Positions 46,889-58,930 of a DNA stretch of 64,000 nucleotides are shown here, one piece after another. This DNA comes from Aphrophora alni. Taxonomy: Eukaryota > Arthropoda > Insecta > Hemiptera > Aphrophoridae. The translations under genes and the position numbers were made by a program. The notes under the pieces are model-generated. The model ran no database searches. It saw only the letters and a program-made list of their open reading frames with translations, and was not told where the DNA came from. Location: contig OY740765.1 in assembly GCA_963513935.1 (NCBI GenBank), positions 148,205,830 to 148,269,829 on the forward strand, given 5' to 3'. The first letter of the stretch is position 1, and the number at the start of each line of letters is the position of its first letter.

Positions 46889-47450
46889 GGTCACGTCGCC
46901 ACGGATCTTGACTGATGGTTTGGCCAGCGCTGGGTTAGGCGAGGGGAGAAGTGCGGGTACTTTCCTAAAAACATTAGTGCGGTGCGTGTAGAAAAGAACA
47001 TAGTGGTTATTTACGCGGAGTATTGATCAAACTAGAAGATCTATCAAAAATATTTTCGAATACATTTTTAAGATGAACTAATTTGCTACAACTTTCTCGC
47101 TGAAAGTTTGTTTCTACCTCAAAAAGTTCTCGCGTAGGTACTGACTTTTTCATGTCATTTTCTTTCAACTTTCTAATATTTTTCATTATTAAAAATAACA
47201 CATAATTTTAAAACTAAAATATATTTATACCGTTGTATGCGGAAATTCATGCAGAAAAGGCATATATAAGTTTCATTGTAGTTTTATTATTCTCAAGATG
47301 TCTAGGAACGCGTAAACGACAACGCGCTCACCGCTCTGGATTATTCCGTTTTGCCGTATTATATAGCCGGATGCATGGACCGCTGGCGCTGGTTCGCTGT
47401 TTCAGAATGGCTAGTAGCGCCGATTCATCAGTCAAGATCTGTGGCGACCC
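46889..47450. mobile_element. MITE of unassigned superfamily (about 560 bp)
   Basis: GTCGCCACGGATCTTGACTG(ATG) at 46,896 and its complement CATCAGTCAAGATCTGTGGCGAC ending at about 47,448 form inverted repeats of about 23 bases with one mismatch, followed by GC-rich subterminal sequence at both ends. No target duplication could be fixed and no transposase is present. The internal frames show no motif. Confidence 0.65.
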
Positions 47451-49910
47451 TTATAGGCTAAGTAACGAATTTAAATATTTGGTTAGATGATTTTCTGTCT
47501 ATATTATATTAAATATTATTTTATTTACATATTTTTTTACCTAGGCTTTATTGGTACTTCCAGTTTGTGTTAGTTGCCCAGTAGGCTATAGAAGTATAGA
47601 GTTAATTTTGCTAATCGTAAAAAAATTCAACCTATTTCATGGCTTGTCATGAAAAAAATAAATAGATATTCAGTTCTCGTTTTAGACCTGTACTTAATGA
47701 CAACAGCCACAAAATTTAAGATAGGAAGATGAAATTTTTAAATTTTAATAATAATATTTTTTAACATTTGACGGTTGTCGATAAAGGTGTCAGTAACTGA
47801 TGACGTCATTGTATTAAAAAAGGCTGGTTTGTTTTGTTTACGTCCCATATCGAGTATCCACAACAAATTTGTTAAGAATGGAATTGATTTATGTTTGGAA
47901 ATATCAACTTGTGTTTACAGTGAAATAAGGATTATTGAAATAAATAAATGATATATCTAATCACCACTTGTGCAGTGGTTATTTTGATATCTTTGTAATA
48001 AGTTCTGTTTAGGTTAATTAATAGTGTTGTTCACACTATATGGCCTAAATTTACATATATGTAATCTGCAGGTTTGTTATGCTAGCCTATTAAATTTACT
48101 TTATTTAATTTATATTCGTCTTAAAATACATTAAAGCAATCTGATTATTTACCAAAGTCAGTTTCTTTCATACTTATAAATATTATTGGATTTAAATGTG
48201 TTTTTAACCTAGGCTTTATTGGTACTTCTAATAGAGGATATGTTTGTTGGCTACTCATAATATAGTTTGTTTACATTTGTGTGTTTAGGTTCCTTTATAT
48301 ATCTTTGAGTTATAGGCTATTTACTTTAATCTCAGATGCAATTTGTACCATTATAATGCCCTTAAAATTGATTTTGTGATAAGTTTTCTCTGAACAGAAA
48401 TTATTTTGGAATGTGCAAATCATATCGCAACATCAACATATACATAACCTCAACATATCTAACTTTAGCAACTATTATAATATGGAATGATAACATAACT
48501 TAAAATTACCATATTCTGAAATAGGTATTTGCTTAAAACTAACACACATGTTTTGTAACCTTTTGGATACAAAAAATATATTTGAATTTAGTTTGAAACT
48601 TTAAAAAAAAACTTTTTAGGCTATGTCGAAATTTTGCTCAAAAATAAAAAAATTTCTTTCTTAATAATAAACAAATAGTGTGCAAACCTATTGCAATGCA
48701 CTTACCTTTAGGGTATGTTCACCTACTACTGTATACTCGTGCATACAATGATATTGCAGTTATCACCGCATGGTCAAACCAATATCATATCTTTGAATAT
48801 CTTACACATCTTTTATTATAAAACCTTGAATCTACATGAATAAATCTCGTGCGTGGTTCTTCAAGCTGGAGTGGTACTGTTTAGGTAGAACTATGGACTC
48901 AAATAATAACTCAGAATGACATGGCAATAAAACCTATGGTGAATTTATTTCATCATCATATTTTTCTCTTGCTCATTTAGTAATTTAAACAAACTTAATT
49001 TCAACATAACTTAAGCCTAAACAAATCAATTAAAACAACAAATTTATTAATCGAGACAGAAACCTTATACAATTTTAATAATACTTCCTAAACTAGAATG
49101 GACGCCATATAAAAAATTCTCTTTCAAAAACCTATAGTAAACATTGTAAATTTATAAAACCCAATTGTTCGCATATTTTAATTCTCTTGTACTTATCTGT
49201 ACGTAGCACAGTTCAATACAATTGTAGCCTCTATTATTTCACTTGAACACCGTTCCCATGATTTTGAAACAGCAGAGCACGTGTGCACACCACTAACACT
49301 CCTATGTCTTAACGAATCGACGAAAACTTTTTATTATTCTAGATCCAAACACACTCAAAACCTTGTTGTTCAGTTACAACACACTCTCATGTCTCTCATT
49401 TTCCAGATTGCACATACTTGTTTGAATTCAGGTGACTCGGCCAGTAACATGACTACATCCATTTTTCTTTCACTGTTCCTCAGTTCCTTCTACTCTTTTT
49501 TCAGTCAGCTGTCCCACAACATAGCCTCCTGTATACTTCTGTCTCTTTCAGTGTTGATTGTTTTTCAGTCTACATTATTTTTATTTAAAGTCATTACTGT
49601 TGTTTATTCCCTCTAATTTTACCTTATTTATTAATTTTGAATTTATTATTTAATCTTTTATGCGTCCACTCTAACAATCTTTTAAACAAATTTATTTAAT
49701 TTCATATTTTTATTTTTATTCCAAAAACCTATATCTTGTGTAATGGCGCCACATTCAAATATTCAAATAATACACATTCAGAAGGTGCATATCTTACAGG
49801 TTTATAGAATCCTTATAAACTAGGTTTATTGCTTAACAAATTACTCTAATATTGTTCACATAGTTCTATTGTTGTAGTTTATGGGATTGGGCGTTTTCAC
49901 ACTATACAGC
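47451..49910. other. unassigned stretch with a short direct repeat
   Basis: ACCTAGGCTTTATTGGTACT recurs at about 47,541 and 48,209 with weaker similarity around it. A 111-codon frame at 49,281-49,616 is serine- and hydrophobic-rich with no family match. Confidence 0.35.
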
Positions 49911-50330
49911 ATGTCAACAGCACTTCGCCAGCACAGCGCTGGCCCGTCGATGTCGGTAATGTTATCATATGAGAGCGTACACACTGGTGCTGTGACGGGA
50001 CATGCTGGCTAGCTGCTGGCCCCCGACGTTGCTGTTGCCGTGCAGTCACCGTCTCTCAGTCAGTACAGCCCTGGCCTGAGTACAAGTTCAAGGTGCGTAC
50101 TTCGTTGCAAGATGGAAAAAGAAAGTGCTACGTTTAAGTACGACGTCTTGCTTATTGAGCTTGTAGAGTCTAAGCCCTGTCTTTGGGACAAAACAAATTG
50201 AGGACAATAAAAACAAAATTATTAGAGAGAAGGCGTGGAAAGAAATATCCCAATTTTTGGAAGATGGCTATGATGAGCTAAACAGTAAAGAGAAGAAAAC
50301 AGTTGGTAAGTGAGGTTACCTGTTTACAAT
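49911..50330 (+). mobile_element. Harbinger-like 5' region with MADF exon
   Basis: GGGCGTTTTCACACTATACAGC near 49,888 resembles the AGGCC-TTTTCACAC terminus of the 3.4-kb MITE. It is followed by GC-rich CAGCGCTGGCC-type words and then a MADF exon at 50,112. A matching right end was not found, so the limits are approximate. Confidence 0.4.
50112..50305 (+). pseudogene. MADF-domain exon with one frameshift
   Basis: ATG at 50,112 opens MEKESATFKYDVLLIELVES then KPCLWDK. After a one-base frame change the exon continues KIIREKAWKEISQFLEDG and ends KEKKTV at a good donor (GTTG|GTAAGT, 50,305). LLIELV---P-LWD, then AW-EI is the MADF consensus. The frameshift (stop at about 50,200) suggests a pseudogene unless it is an assembly error. 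Confidence 0.65.
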
Positions 50331-50885
50331 TTAATTTAATTTACAAAAAAATCCAATAGATATGACAATAATTGTACTGTATAGTTTTTACCATTAATCA
50401 CTTTAATTTAATTTCACTGCGCTCATCTTTACTCTTTCTATATGCATTGATTCAAAGAGTGCGGTCATTTTGACAGTTTGACTATTTTATAAATAAATTA
50501 AAGTTAAAATATTTTAGTGATGATTTGCTTCAATACACAAATATTTACACCTAACAGGCATACCTGAATTGAGGTTGAGATATTGTATGGTGAAATAGAA
50601 AATTTTATTAGTAAAATTTAATGGCAGCTGAAATAAAGTTACATGATACATTTTAGGATTGTTAATGAATTTACTAGTATAGTGCCTAATCATATTTATT
50701 CATACATAAATTACAGTAATGCATTAACAGCAGTATAGTGTAGACTATAGACCAACATTGATATAATCTTGCTTCATGTATTGTCCACAAATTTTCTTTG
50801 TTTTTTTTAAAACAAAAGACATGTCTTTGCCAAGTGAGTTAAATTTTACTTAACTGCCAAGGCACTTCACCGTCTTTACAAATTT

Positions 50886-51180
50886 AACATTTAATTTTCT
50901 ACTTTTTACCAAACGGAATTTTTGTCATTTTCTCCTTTACTTCAACCTCTATTCAAGGTTGGTTAATACCTGTGTGAATGACCTGTGGGGTTTTCCCCCC
51001 GGGTCTTTGTGCTTTGTTTGTTAACGGGAATTTCCTGCCTTTCTCAACCTTTTATAGTAGTTATGGTGTGCTTTGTATTTAGTCTTGTAAGAGCCTCGTC
51101 AATGCCGTAACTGGCGAAACCATGGTCGGCTAGACCAAATAAATTATAGAATTTTACAAAAGAAAAATTGTGTTTTATTT
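50886..51180 (+). mobile_element. Penelope-like element family A, 3' end with inverted junction
   Basis: From 50,909 to 51,180 the sequence repeats the 3' end of the 28-29-kb element (CAAACGGAATTTTTGTCATT to CAAATAAATTATA). Just before it, 50,886-50,908 is the reverse complement of GTAAAAAGTAGAAAATTAAATGT, a segment that lies 70 bases upstream in the intact order (29,083-29,105). This is another small fold-back junction. Confidence 0.75.
51091..51130 (+). ncRNA. hammerhead-like motif in Penelope 3' terminus (family A)
   Basis: GAGCC, linker TCGTCAAT, GCC-GTAACT-GGC, GAAA, CCATGG, TC, GGCTAG. Same structure as at 28.2 and 29.35 kb. Confidence 0.42.
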
Positions 51181-51189
51181 GTCATAGTT

Positions 51190-52680
51190 TAAATGGTTAG
51201 TTCATTATCACATCTAAGGTTTATTATGGGAAAACACACTTTACAGGAATATAGTTTCAAAAAGGGGGACACAATTCATAATATGAAAACACTGTCTGTT
51301 ATTGGGTCATACACTGTTTGTTCTGGCATTTTGCACTGATTTATCTCACTGATTTGTCCTTCATAAAAAGACAAGGTAGGTCATTTATGATTTTCTTCAG
51401 TAGGCCTATGTCAGATATCTGGACTAAAATAAAACACAATACAAAGTCACAAATTGATCAAATAACTAACTTGCAGCCTAATGGACTGACAAAGAATCAC
51501 AAAATTAGATTAGCTGACACAGTAGATTGCCTCTAGAAGTCAGTTAAGACAGTAAAACCTAAGAACAAAGTGATTAACTCGTTTTAAAGGTCTTTGCTGC
51601 TGGATAGGAAACTATCATAAAATAAAGAATGTCATGTAATCATTAGCAATTATACCAGCCCAATGTCATATGACAAAGGTACTCAAATTAAGGATATATA
51701 ACAACTCCTCAGAGGGTTATTAATATAAAAACATTTTCAATTTATTATTATTATTATTAAAGTAAGGAATCTAATGTAAGTGATTGATATTCTTATTAAC
51801 TTAATTCAGGCATTCAGCTATATACATATTAAAGTCCAACTGATGTAAGTAATAATACCTGAGAGTCGAGATTATTTTACAAATATTTTACTTGATCACA
51901 TATGAAGTATAAGGAAAGACCTATCATGGAAAAAAAAATCAATGAAATTATGATCAGAATCTGAGAGAGCCAAAACAATTAGAAAGAATTTCGGAACTGT
52001 TTCCTCTTCCAAGTAACTGTAAATTGCTCAATATGTCATATACAATATACAAATAGAATTAAGACTGCCTTCAAATTTTCCAAGATGTTTTCCAAAACCT
52101 TTCCAAATTTGATGTGGTAGCAGTTGATTATGGAATATGTTCTTGGATGATACATACACTAAAAAGTTACCATTTCCAACTCATACTATCAGACAACTAG
52201 AAGTAGTATGAGGATCATTTTTGCGTTATTTGTTACTATACTACATGGGATACACAAAGAAGCAGAATCAAATCTTCACGAGTTCCATTTTCCCCTGGGC
52301 TTGCTATGATGATAAGGAATTTGATGAATTTTGCAAAGAATAATACTTAATTGTGCCCTACTGTATAATAAGAAAATTGTTGATCAGCCCATTCTTTTCC
52401 TGTACCCTTCATTTATAAGTCTAAATATGTTAAAAGATCAACAATAAAGAGTATGCTTTGTTTTCATAAATTTATGAGGATAATTTTAGTTTTAATAATA
52501 ATAAAATAATGAGTAAGAACAGTTTGGGTACTGTAACCATATTAGCTGCAAACCAAAACAGTTTCAAGATCAGGTACTCTACAGACCCATGACTTCAGTA
52601 TATTTTAAGTCTCTGCACAAGTATTAGTTGTTTCATTAGATTCCATTGTAAAACACTATGTCATCACTTCTGAAGTGAGC
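51190..52680. other. unassigned stretch
   Basis: Short frames only. A small ATT repeat at 51,744-51,761. No element recognised. Confidence 0.35.
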
Positions 52681-52689
52681 TTTTTTATT

Positions 52690-53358
52690 AAATTTTTGAA
52701 TACTTCAGATATTTGTCCGCCTAAAATTCATCGACAACTTGTGAAAGTGTATGACTAGGAGATTCATAAATGAGGTAAATCTGTGTTCATGGTGAAAGCT
52801 GTTTAATGAAAAAAGAAGAGATGCCTATAAGTTTATTCGTTAAAAGAGGGGCTTCATTATTGATGAATTGTATAAGGCTTTGCATCAAGTTTCACAATCT
52901 ACAATTTATGATATTGTTTTTGTTAAGTTTCAATACAAGAAGATTTGTGTCAGGTGGGTTCCAAGAATGCTTATAGAGGAACTTAAGATAAAGTTTAAAA
53001 CGGTGCTCTGTTATTTTTGAAGCGCTATGACCGAAATGGTGATGAATTTTTCAAGAACATCATGACCAGGGATGAAACTTGGGTCTCTCATTACATACTT
53101 AAAATAAAGCAACAATTCAAAAAAAGACATCCAAATTTTAGACACAACCAAAAAAGTAATCAAACTAAGTCAACTCAATAAATTATGGCTTGGACATTTT
53201 TGTTGAATTTTTCCCTCACGGAATGACAATAAATGGAGATGTGTTCCTCAACATTGATAAAGTTCAGATGGGTGATCCAAAACTACTTGTGTGATCTACA
53301 CACAAACAACATTTGCTTCATAACAGTACTTGGCCACACACTGCAGTACTGACATCAT
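52690..53358 (+). pseudogene. mariner transposase relic
   Basis: In shifting frames: IHRQLVKVYD, then QVSQSTIYDIVFVKFQYKKI followed by CVRWVPRMLIEELK, then RYDRNGDEFFKNIMTRDETW with VSHY, and a degraded PHGMTINGDVFL and TWPHTA. Canonical mariner has VS-STVYDI----L-YRK-CARWVPRMLTEEHK, the first catalytic Asp in TGDETWVHHY, and N-RPHTA for the second. Many stops and frameshifts mark an old copy. It ends abruptly at a junction with gypsy-type RNase H. Confidence 0.8.
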
Positions 53359-53361
53359 CCT

Positions 53362-54485
53362 TAAGATGGCATTTACAATTAGAAGAATTTACTTATGACA
53401 AAGTATAAGCGAGGTAAACTTACCAGAATGCAGATGCGTTATCAAGAATTCAATTAATTGTAACACAGAAAAAACTAACAGAACAAGAAGAAATTGATGA
53501 TTTAGAAAAAAATCATTGGAGAATCAACACAACTTTATTTTCCAGAATTGGATGGTAATGAATCGATAATTGTTAACTTAGATGAAAGTGAAGATAGTAA
53601 TCAAAACATACTTTCAAATTTTGAAGGAAATACACAAGTAGAAATACCTATATCTGAAGAACCAGTAAATTTTGGAAAAAAAAAAAATCATATTCTCAAT
53701 AGTTAAATATCAGCCAAAAAGGGTACTTAATATTACAAAAATTATTTGGAGTAACAAAGATGAGACTATTAGTTGAAATTTCAGAAAATGATTTTGAACA
53801 AGACATAATTAAATTTGTTAAAGAATACTTAGTACCAAAAGTAAAATATAATTAATTTATACTTTGAGGATGATTTTTATGAAAAATTCGCTGTATTTCA
53901 AGAAACTTTAAAAGTTCGCAATTACACTTGATTAAAATAATGTGAAATTATTAGACATAACCGACTCTGAAGTAATTCAAGATATTGTAAACAATTATCA
54001 TATTAGTAAAACTAATCATAGAGGAATTACAGAAAACAATAATCAAATAAAGTGTAAATATTATTGGCCCAATATCAGGAATAGTGTTGAAGAAATTATA
54101 GACAACTGTGATATATGTTTACAGACAAAGAATGAAAGAGTTCCATTGAAAACAGAATAAACTCTAACGCCTACAGTGTCAAGACCAATGTTAACATTAT
54201 CAATTGATACTGTAACGCTTGACAAGACGAAATTCTTGACAGTAGTTGATTCATTCTCTAAGTATCTACAAATGTACCGAATTAAGAGTCAACATGCAAC
54301 TGAGATAAGCGACAAGTTGATAGATCATTTTACTAGCTATCTCAGAAATGATCATTTCTGATAACGGAACTGAGTTTAACAATAAGGTTATAAAAGAACT
54401 AATGGACATACACAAGATAAAAATCCACTATGTAAGCACGCAACACCCACCATCAAATGGACTTATTGAAAACAAACTATGACTA
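53362..54485 (+). pseudogene. Ty3/gypsy (errantivirus-like) pol: end of RNase H, integrase
   Basis: It begins RWHLQLEEFTYDK, then YKRGK and QNADALSRI, the closing RNase H motif of gypsy pol. At 53,990-54,130 comes an HHCC zinc-binding segment (YHISKTNHRGI ... CDICLQ). From 54,176 the integrase core follows, with the first Asp in LSIDTVTL and, in another frame, the second in ISDNGTEFNN. The third acidic residue region reads PPSNGLIE. A stop and at least three frameshifts break it. Sequence similarity to hAT starts at about 54,489, so the integrase C-terminus is lost. This is an old, defective copy. Confidence 0.8.
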
Positions 54486-54488
54486 ATA

Positions 54489-57375
54489 GTTAAAACGGTT
54501 TTATTTGGTGCAAGGAACAACCTTCCTTTAAGAGGTTATCGAGATGATGGCTTAAAAGATTTTCCTGTAGAAGAAGTTGAAAGTGGTAAACATGGGGTGT
54601 TTAATAGCCTATTGTCCTTTCGTATTTATGCTGGGGATCAAGATCTGAAACAACATTTGAGCACCTGTGGACGAAACAGTACTATGGTGAGCAAAACAAT
54701 CCAAAATGATGTTATTGAATGTATAGCTGAAAGAGGAATGACATTACAAAGGCAGTAAAAAATGCAAAATTTTACGCAATTTTGTGTGACGAAACAACTG
54801 ACATAAGCACTAAGGAGCAAATGTCTTTTTCAATAAGATATATTGATCCTGATATATGCGAAGTTAACGAAAACTTTATAGGGTTTACTGAACGTCAATC
54901 AACTACCGGGAGCTCAATAAAGACTGCTATAGATAAAGAGCTTGAAAATTTAGGCTAGAGCTATGAATTTCTTTGTGGGCAGGGATACGATGGAGGGTCT
55001 AACATGGCAGGAAAATTCAATGGAACTCAGGCTCTAATTCTTGCACAGTAGCCCTTAGCAGTGTATTGCCATTGCTTTAGCCACTAACTTAATCTTTGTA
55101 TTGTGGCAAACGTGCGCCCTGGATATTTGATATGACCAAACGTTTGCACCGCTTATGATTCTGGCGGAGGGTTTAGTTAAACGTGCTAGGTGTTAACTAT
55201 TAAATATATTCCAACCTTAATTAACGCTTAGTCTCAACCCAACTAATCACCATGTTCACAGCCAGCTTATGATAAGGTACAATTTACTAATTAACTAACT
55301 TATTAATTACTACAATTGCTTAACTTATCGGTTATAACTTACGGTTAGGGAAAGGCGTGATGGAAGAATTACATTAACCCTTTTAGGTCATAACAATTCT
55401 TACTGATTTTTGTCGGATGACCTACTATTGACTACATAACACCCGGGGATCGATCAGACCCTGCAATTTATGGTTTAGGTAGCCATTTAGGTCTATTACC
55501 AAAATAATTTAACACAACGCGTAACTCACGTCTGCTTATTTCGACTCATTGCCGGGGTCTTGCCTACAATGCGTGAGCATCGCATATCTTTAAGTCATTG
55601 CCCATATGTGGATATGTCGAGGCAGGGCTATACGAAAAAGGATCCCCATATTCCCGTGGAATCACCACAGTATATCAAGAGCTGTGAACTGCCCGCCATA
55701 AGAAATATGTTGGGAATAGTGACAAAAGCCAGCTTTTTTTGTCTGCCTCTCTCAAAAGAGCAAATGCTCTTAAAAAAACTATAGCAGAGTCAAATGTAAC
55801 GGAAACTAAAAAAACAAACTTCAAGCTATGTGCCCTACAAGATGGGTTGAACGACATGATTCTCTCCTGACATTCAAGGAACTCTATGTCCACATACACT
55901 ATGAAATGTCCTTATTTGATGAAATGTCGACTAATAATGATTTTGACTCAGAATCTTCAACAAAGGCATGTATGTTTAGTGCTTTGTTAAAAAGAGCTGA
56001 TTTCATCGCAGCTCTTGAATCACCTGCCTATTGCCTTAGCCTAACACTACGTTTAAGTCAGCGACTTCAGACTCCAAATGAGGACTTATCATCAGCACTA
56101 GCTCTTGTAAATGACGTGTTGGAAACCTTTAAGGACGTCAGAAAGAATGCAGAGATAGAATTTGGATGCTTGTTTGAAAACTCGCTAAAAACTGCTGAAG
56201 ATTTTGGAATTGATATAGCGGCCCCATGAGTTTGCAGCAAACAAACTACCAGAGGGAACATTCCTTTTAACAACGCAGAAGAATACTTCAGAGGATTGGT
56301 ATTTTTGCCTATCATTGATCATTTTGTCTCTGAACTAGAGTCAAGATTCTGTCAGAACTTTGATGGAGTTCTACCACTTGAAGGTTTAATACCAACTCAA
56401 ATGTCCAGGTACACTGATGATGTTATGGTAGCATTAAAAAAACATGACTAGTTTTTAGAAGGAACCCAGATGCAGTTAAAGGCAGAGTTAATGCTTTGGC
56501 GCAAGAGGTGGGAGGACATATAATAAACCAGAGACTGCAGTAGATACTTTAAAAGATTGCAATAAAAACTTTTTTCCAAATATCACAGTTTTGATTCAAA
56601 TTTTTGGTACGATCCAAGTAACAACAAGCAGTGTTGAAAGGACGTTTTCTACCTTGAGGAGACTCAAAACTTATTTGCGATCAACAATGGGCCAAGCAAG
56701 ACTTAATGGTTTAGCTCTGGCCAATATTCACAAAGAAAAGAAAATTGATCCAGACGACATCATCACCATATTTTCGAGAAAAAAAATCAAGAAGGTTAGC
56801 TTTAGAAAACTGGAGCAGAGATGATGAAAGAAATGCAAACTAAACTTTTAAACAATGCTAAATCTCAGTTATTTAATATTGATAAAATAAATATGTGAAC
56901 GTTGAATCAAATGGATTATTTGTTATACTTTCCTCAACCCTAAATTCAATAAGTGAGAAAAACCACTATATCAATAATAAGCTAGGTTTTAAGTACTTTA
57001 CTATGTTTATAATTTGAATTTACTATAATAAGATAAACTACTCTAAGGGGGTACTTTATTTAGGTACATTTTATCTAGGTATTGAATTTTTTTTAGGTAA
57101 AAAAAAACTTCAATTCAGCACGTTAGGTTTTTATAATGATTAATATCAAAATTTGCCAATACAATCGTTTGGAAAATGATCATATTTTCTTCTCAAAAGA
57201 TTAAAATGTCAAAAATGGAGTTATATAAATTAAGCTGAATTTGTATTTAAGCAGCCTAATAATGTGCAGTTTGACCGTCATTTATATAAAATTTTCGGGG
57301 GAGAACCCCCTTCTGCCCAACCAGACCCCTCTTAACTAGCCCCCCCCTTATGAGGCCTCTAGATCCACTACTGAT
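54489..57375 (+). mobile_element. hAT element, ZMYM1/DUF4371-like transposase pseudogene, 5'-truncated
   Basis: Frames give TVLFGARNNLPLRGYRDDG, FNSLLSFRIYAGDQDLKQHL, SKTIQNDVIECI, CGQGYDGGSNMAGKFNGTQA, SCELPAIRNMLG, CPTRWVERHDSLLTFKELY and TTSSVERTFSTLRRLKTYLR. This order is that of the ZMYM1-like hAT transposases: DUF4371 domain, CRGQGYDGA-NM, CPTRWV-RHD and the hAT dimerisation S-ERSFS-LRRLKTYLRS-M. The last frame ends at 56,824. A run of CCCCC-rich sequence precedes CTAGATCCACTACTG at 57,361-57,375, the complement of a CAGTAGTGGATCTAG terminus, so the 3' end is likely there. It is split by a solo LTR and several frameshifts. Confidence 0.8.
55102..55669. repeat. solo LTR (568 bp) inside the hAT pseudogene
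   Basis: The inserted segment starts TGTGGCAAACGTGCGCC and ends GGAATCACCACA, with a TG...CA boundary and a TGTGG/CCACA terminal inverted repeat. GTAT flanks both sides (55,098-55,101 and 55,670-55,673), a 4-bp target duplication. Removing it brings the hAT sequence CHCFSH--LNLC directly against SCELPAIRNML, apart from a small frame difference. It is therefore a solo LTR left by recombination of a full LTR element. The element's family is unknown. Confidence 0.88.
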
Positions 57376-58686
57376 GCTTTAGTATCCATTGTGAAACTTA
57401 TCATAGGAAATCTAGATGCCATGATAGTGAAAAATATGACAAAATGATACAAACCTTGAAAAATAATCAAAATAACATGTTAGATGTATTTGATTTACAA
57501 TACTCCATTAATGTGAGCATTATTTTATTGAAGAATTGATTAAACTGTAAAAATTATTTTGATGAATTACAGAATAAGTTATTGTCTATAAATGAAAAAG
57601 TAAGTGATGAGATAAAAATAGAACAATTTAGAAATATTTTAAATCAGTTAAATATAGTATATAACGTTATGGTACAATTAATGCAAGACATTGAAAACTT
57701 TTGCAAATTAGGTACTTTACACCAAAGTGTAGTATTTGGGCAGGAATTATTTGAAGCAATATCAAAAATAATACCCTATTATAAAGATGGATTACCTATA
57801 AAATTTAAATAGGAAATACTTGGGAAATAGAGAATCTGTTGGAAATAAATTGTAAACTTAATCCTAAAGAAATAATTATATTAATCTACCAATTGTAGAA
57901 CCAGTAGAATATACATTATACAAATTAAACCCTGTACCAACCTTTTATGAATCAGATTATATAACCATCATTCCTACAGTTAGATACTGTATATGTTAGT
58001 TTATAAGACCATATCAAATGATGTAACAATGTTAGGATTAAATAGTGAGTGTAATAACAAAATCCACAATGCCCAGATATGCTCAGTCACCCAAATTACC
58101 CAAAATTTGGAATGTGAACAATCTGTAAATAACTCTAATAAACCAAAAAACTGTAACTATGTGAGATTGGAAATTAGTGATAGTATTGTTAATTGGATAC
58201 CTGAAATTGAACAATATTTAATGATATTCCCCAGTAGAAAACCCATCAAAATAATCAACTCAAAAGAGACTAAAAAACTATCTTTAAATGGTGTTTATTT
58301 AGTACGCATGAGCAATGATGATTCTATTGAATATAATAATCAAATGCTTCTTCATTCTACAGAAATTAAGAAAGGACATCCAAGGATCCTGGAAGCTATG
58401 AACTTTAAGTTGGAAGAAGATCAACAACCGGACTTCTCCATTAAATTACAAAGAGTGGACTTGGACAAAATTGATATAAGATATCAAAAATTAATAAAAC
58501 TTTAAAAATAACATCAGATTTTAACTTATGGACTGTAACTTTGTGTATTATTCTAATATCAATGATGTTGTATGTATTGTACAAGTATTTACAGATGAAA
58601 ACTTTGACTTCACAGAGGCTTGTACCCCGCATATCCCAGAACCAACTTCTCAACCTACCCCCGAAGTTCTTTATAGGGATGGAGGA
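57376..58686 (+). pseudogene. errantivirus-like env remnant (C-terminal half), with polypurine tract
   Basis: After the hAT 3' end, frames at 57,400-57,812 and 57,993-58,505 plus a shifted frame to 58,690 resemble the ectodomain and C-terminal transmembrane region of insect gypsy/errantivirus Env. The visible signs are a heptad-like helical stretch, a long Asn/Ile-rich ectodomain, one hydrophobic segment near 58,525-58,590 and a short basic tail. The frames are broken by stops at several points and the N-terminal half and any furin site are absent. GGGATGGAGG at 58,677 looks like a polypurine tract. A defective, old copy. Confidence 0.6.
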
Positions 58687-58930
58687 GTAACGTCATGACA
58701 TATTGTTTAGGTTGTAGTTTACAAGTTGATGTTAACATAAGTTTAGCTGAGTAAGGATAGTTAATAAGTAGCAGTAGAATCCTTTATATTTTAGTGTTAG
58801 TCAGAAGCTCACTCCGTACACCTCTAAATGTATATTAGCTGTGACGAAAACAATTATTGTTATAATCTAAATGTATATTAGATTGTTAATAGTAATTAAA
58901 GGTTTTTATTAAAAGAAAGTTTTTTTTTTT
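58687..58930 (+). repeat. putative 3' LTR start of the errantivirus-like element
   Basis: AGTAACGTCATGACATATTG follows the polypurine tract. Errantivirus LTRs commonly begin AGT-AC. The word CTAAATGTATATTAG is repeated at 58,825 and 58,868. The LTR end could not be set and no 5' LTR was found in the window. Confidence 0.4.

Noticed and set aside
49281..49616. 111-codon open frame, the longest in the 47-50-kb stretch
   Set aside because: Serine-, leucine- and phenylalanine-rich translation of a pyrimidine-rich strand, no motif, and no related copy. Likely chance.
49743..49760. TGGCGCCACATTCAAATA, resembling a gypsy primer-binding site
   Set aside because: Only the first eight bases fit, and no LTR boundary or gag follows.
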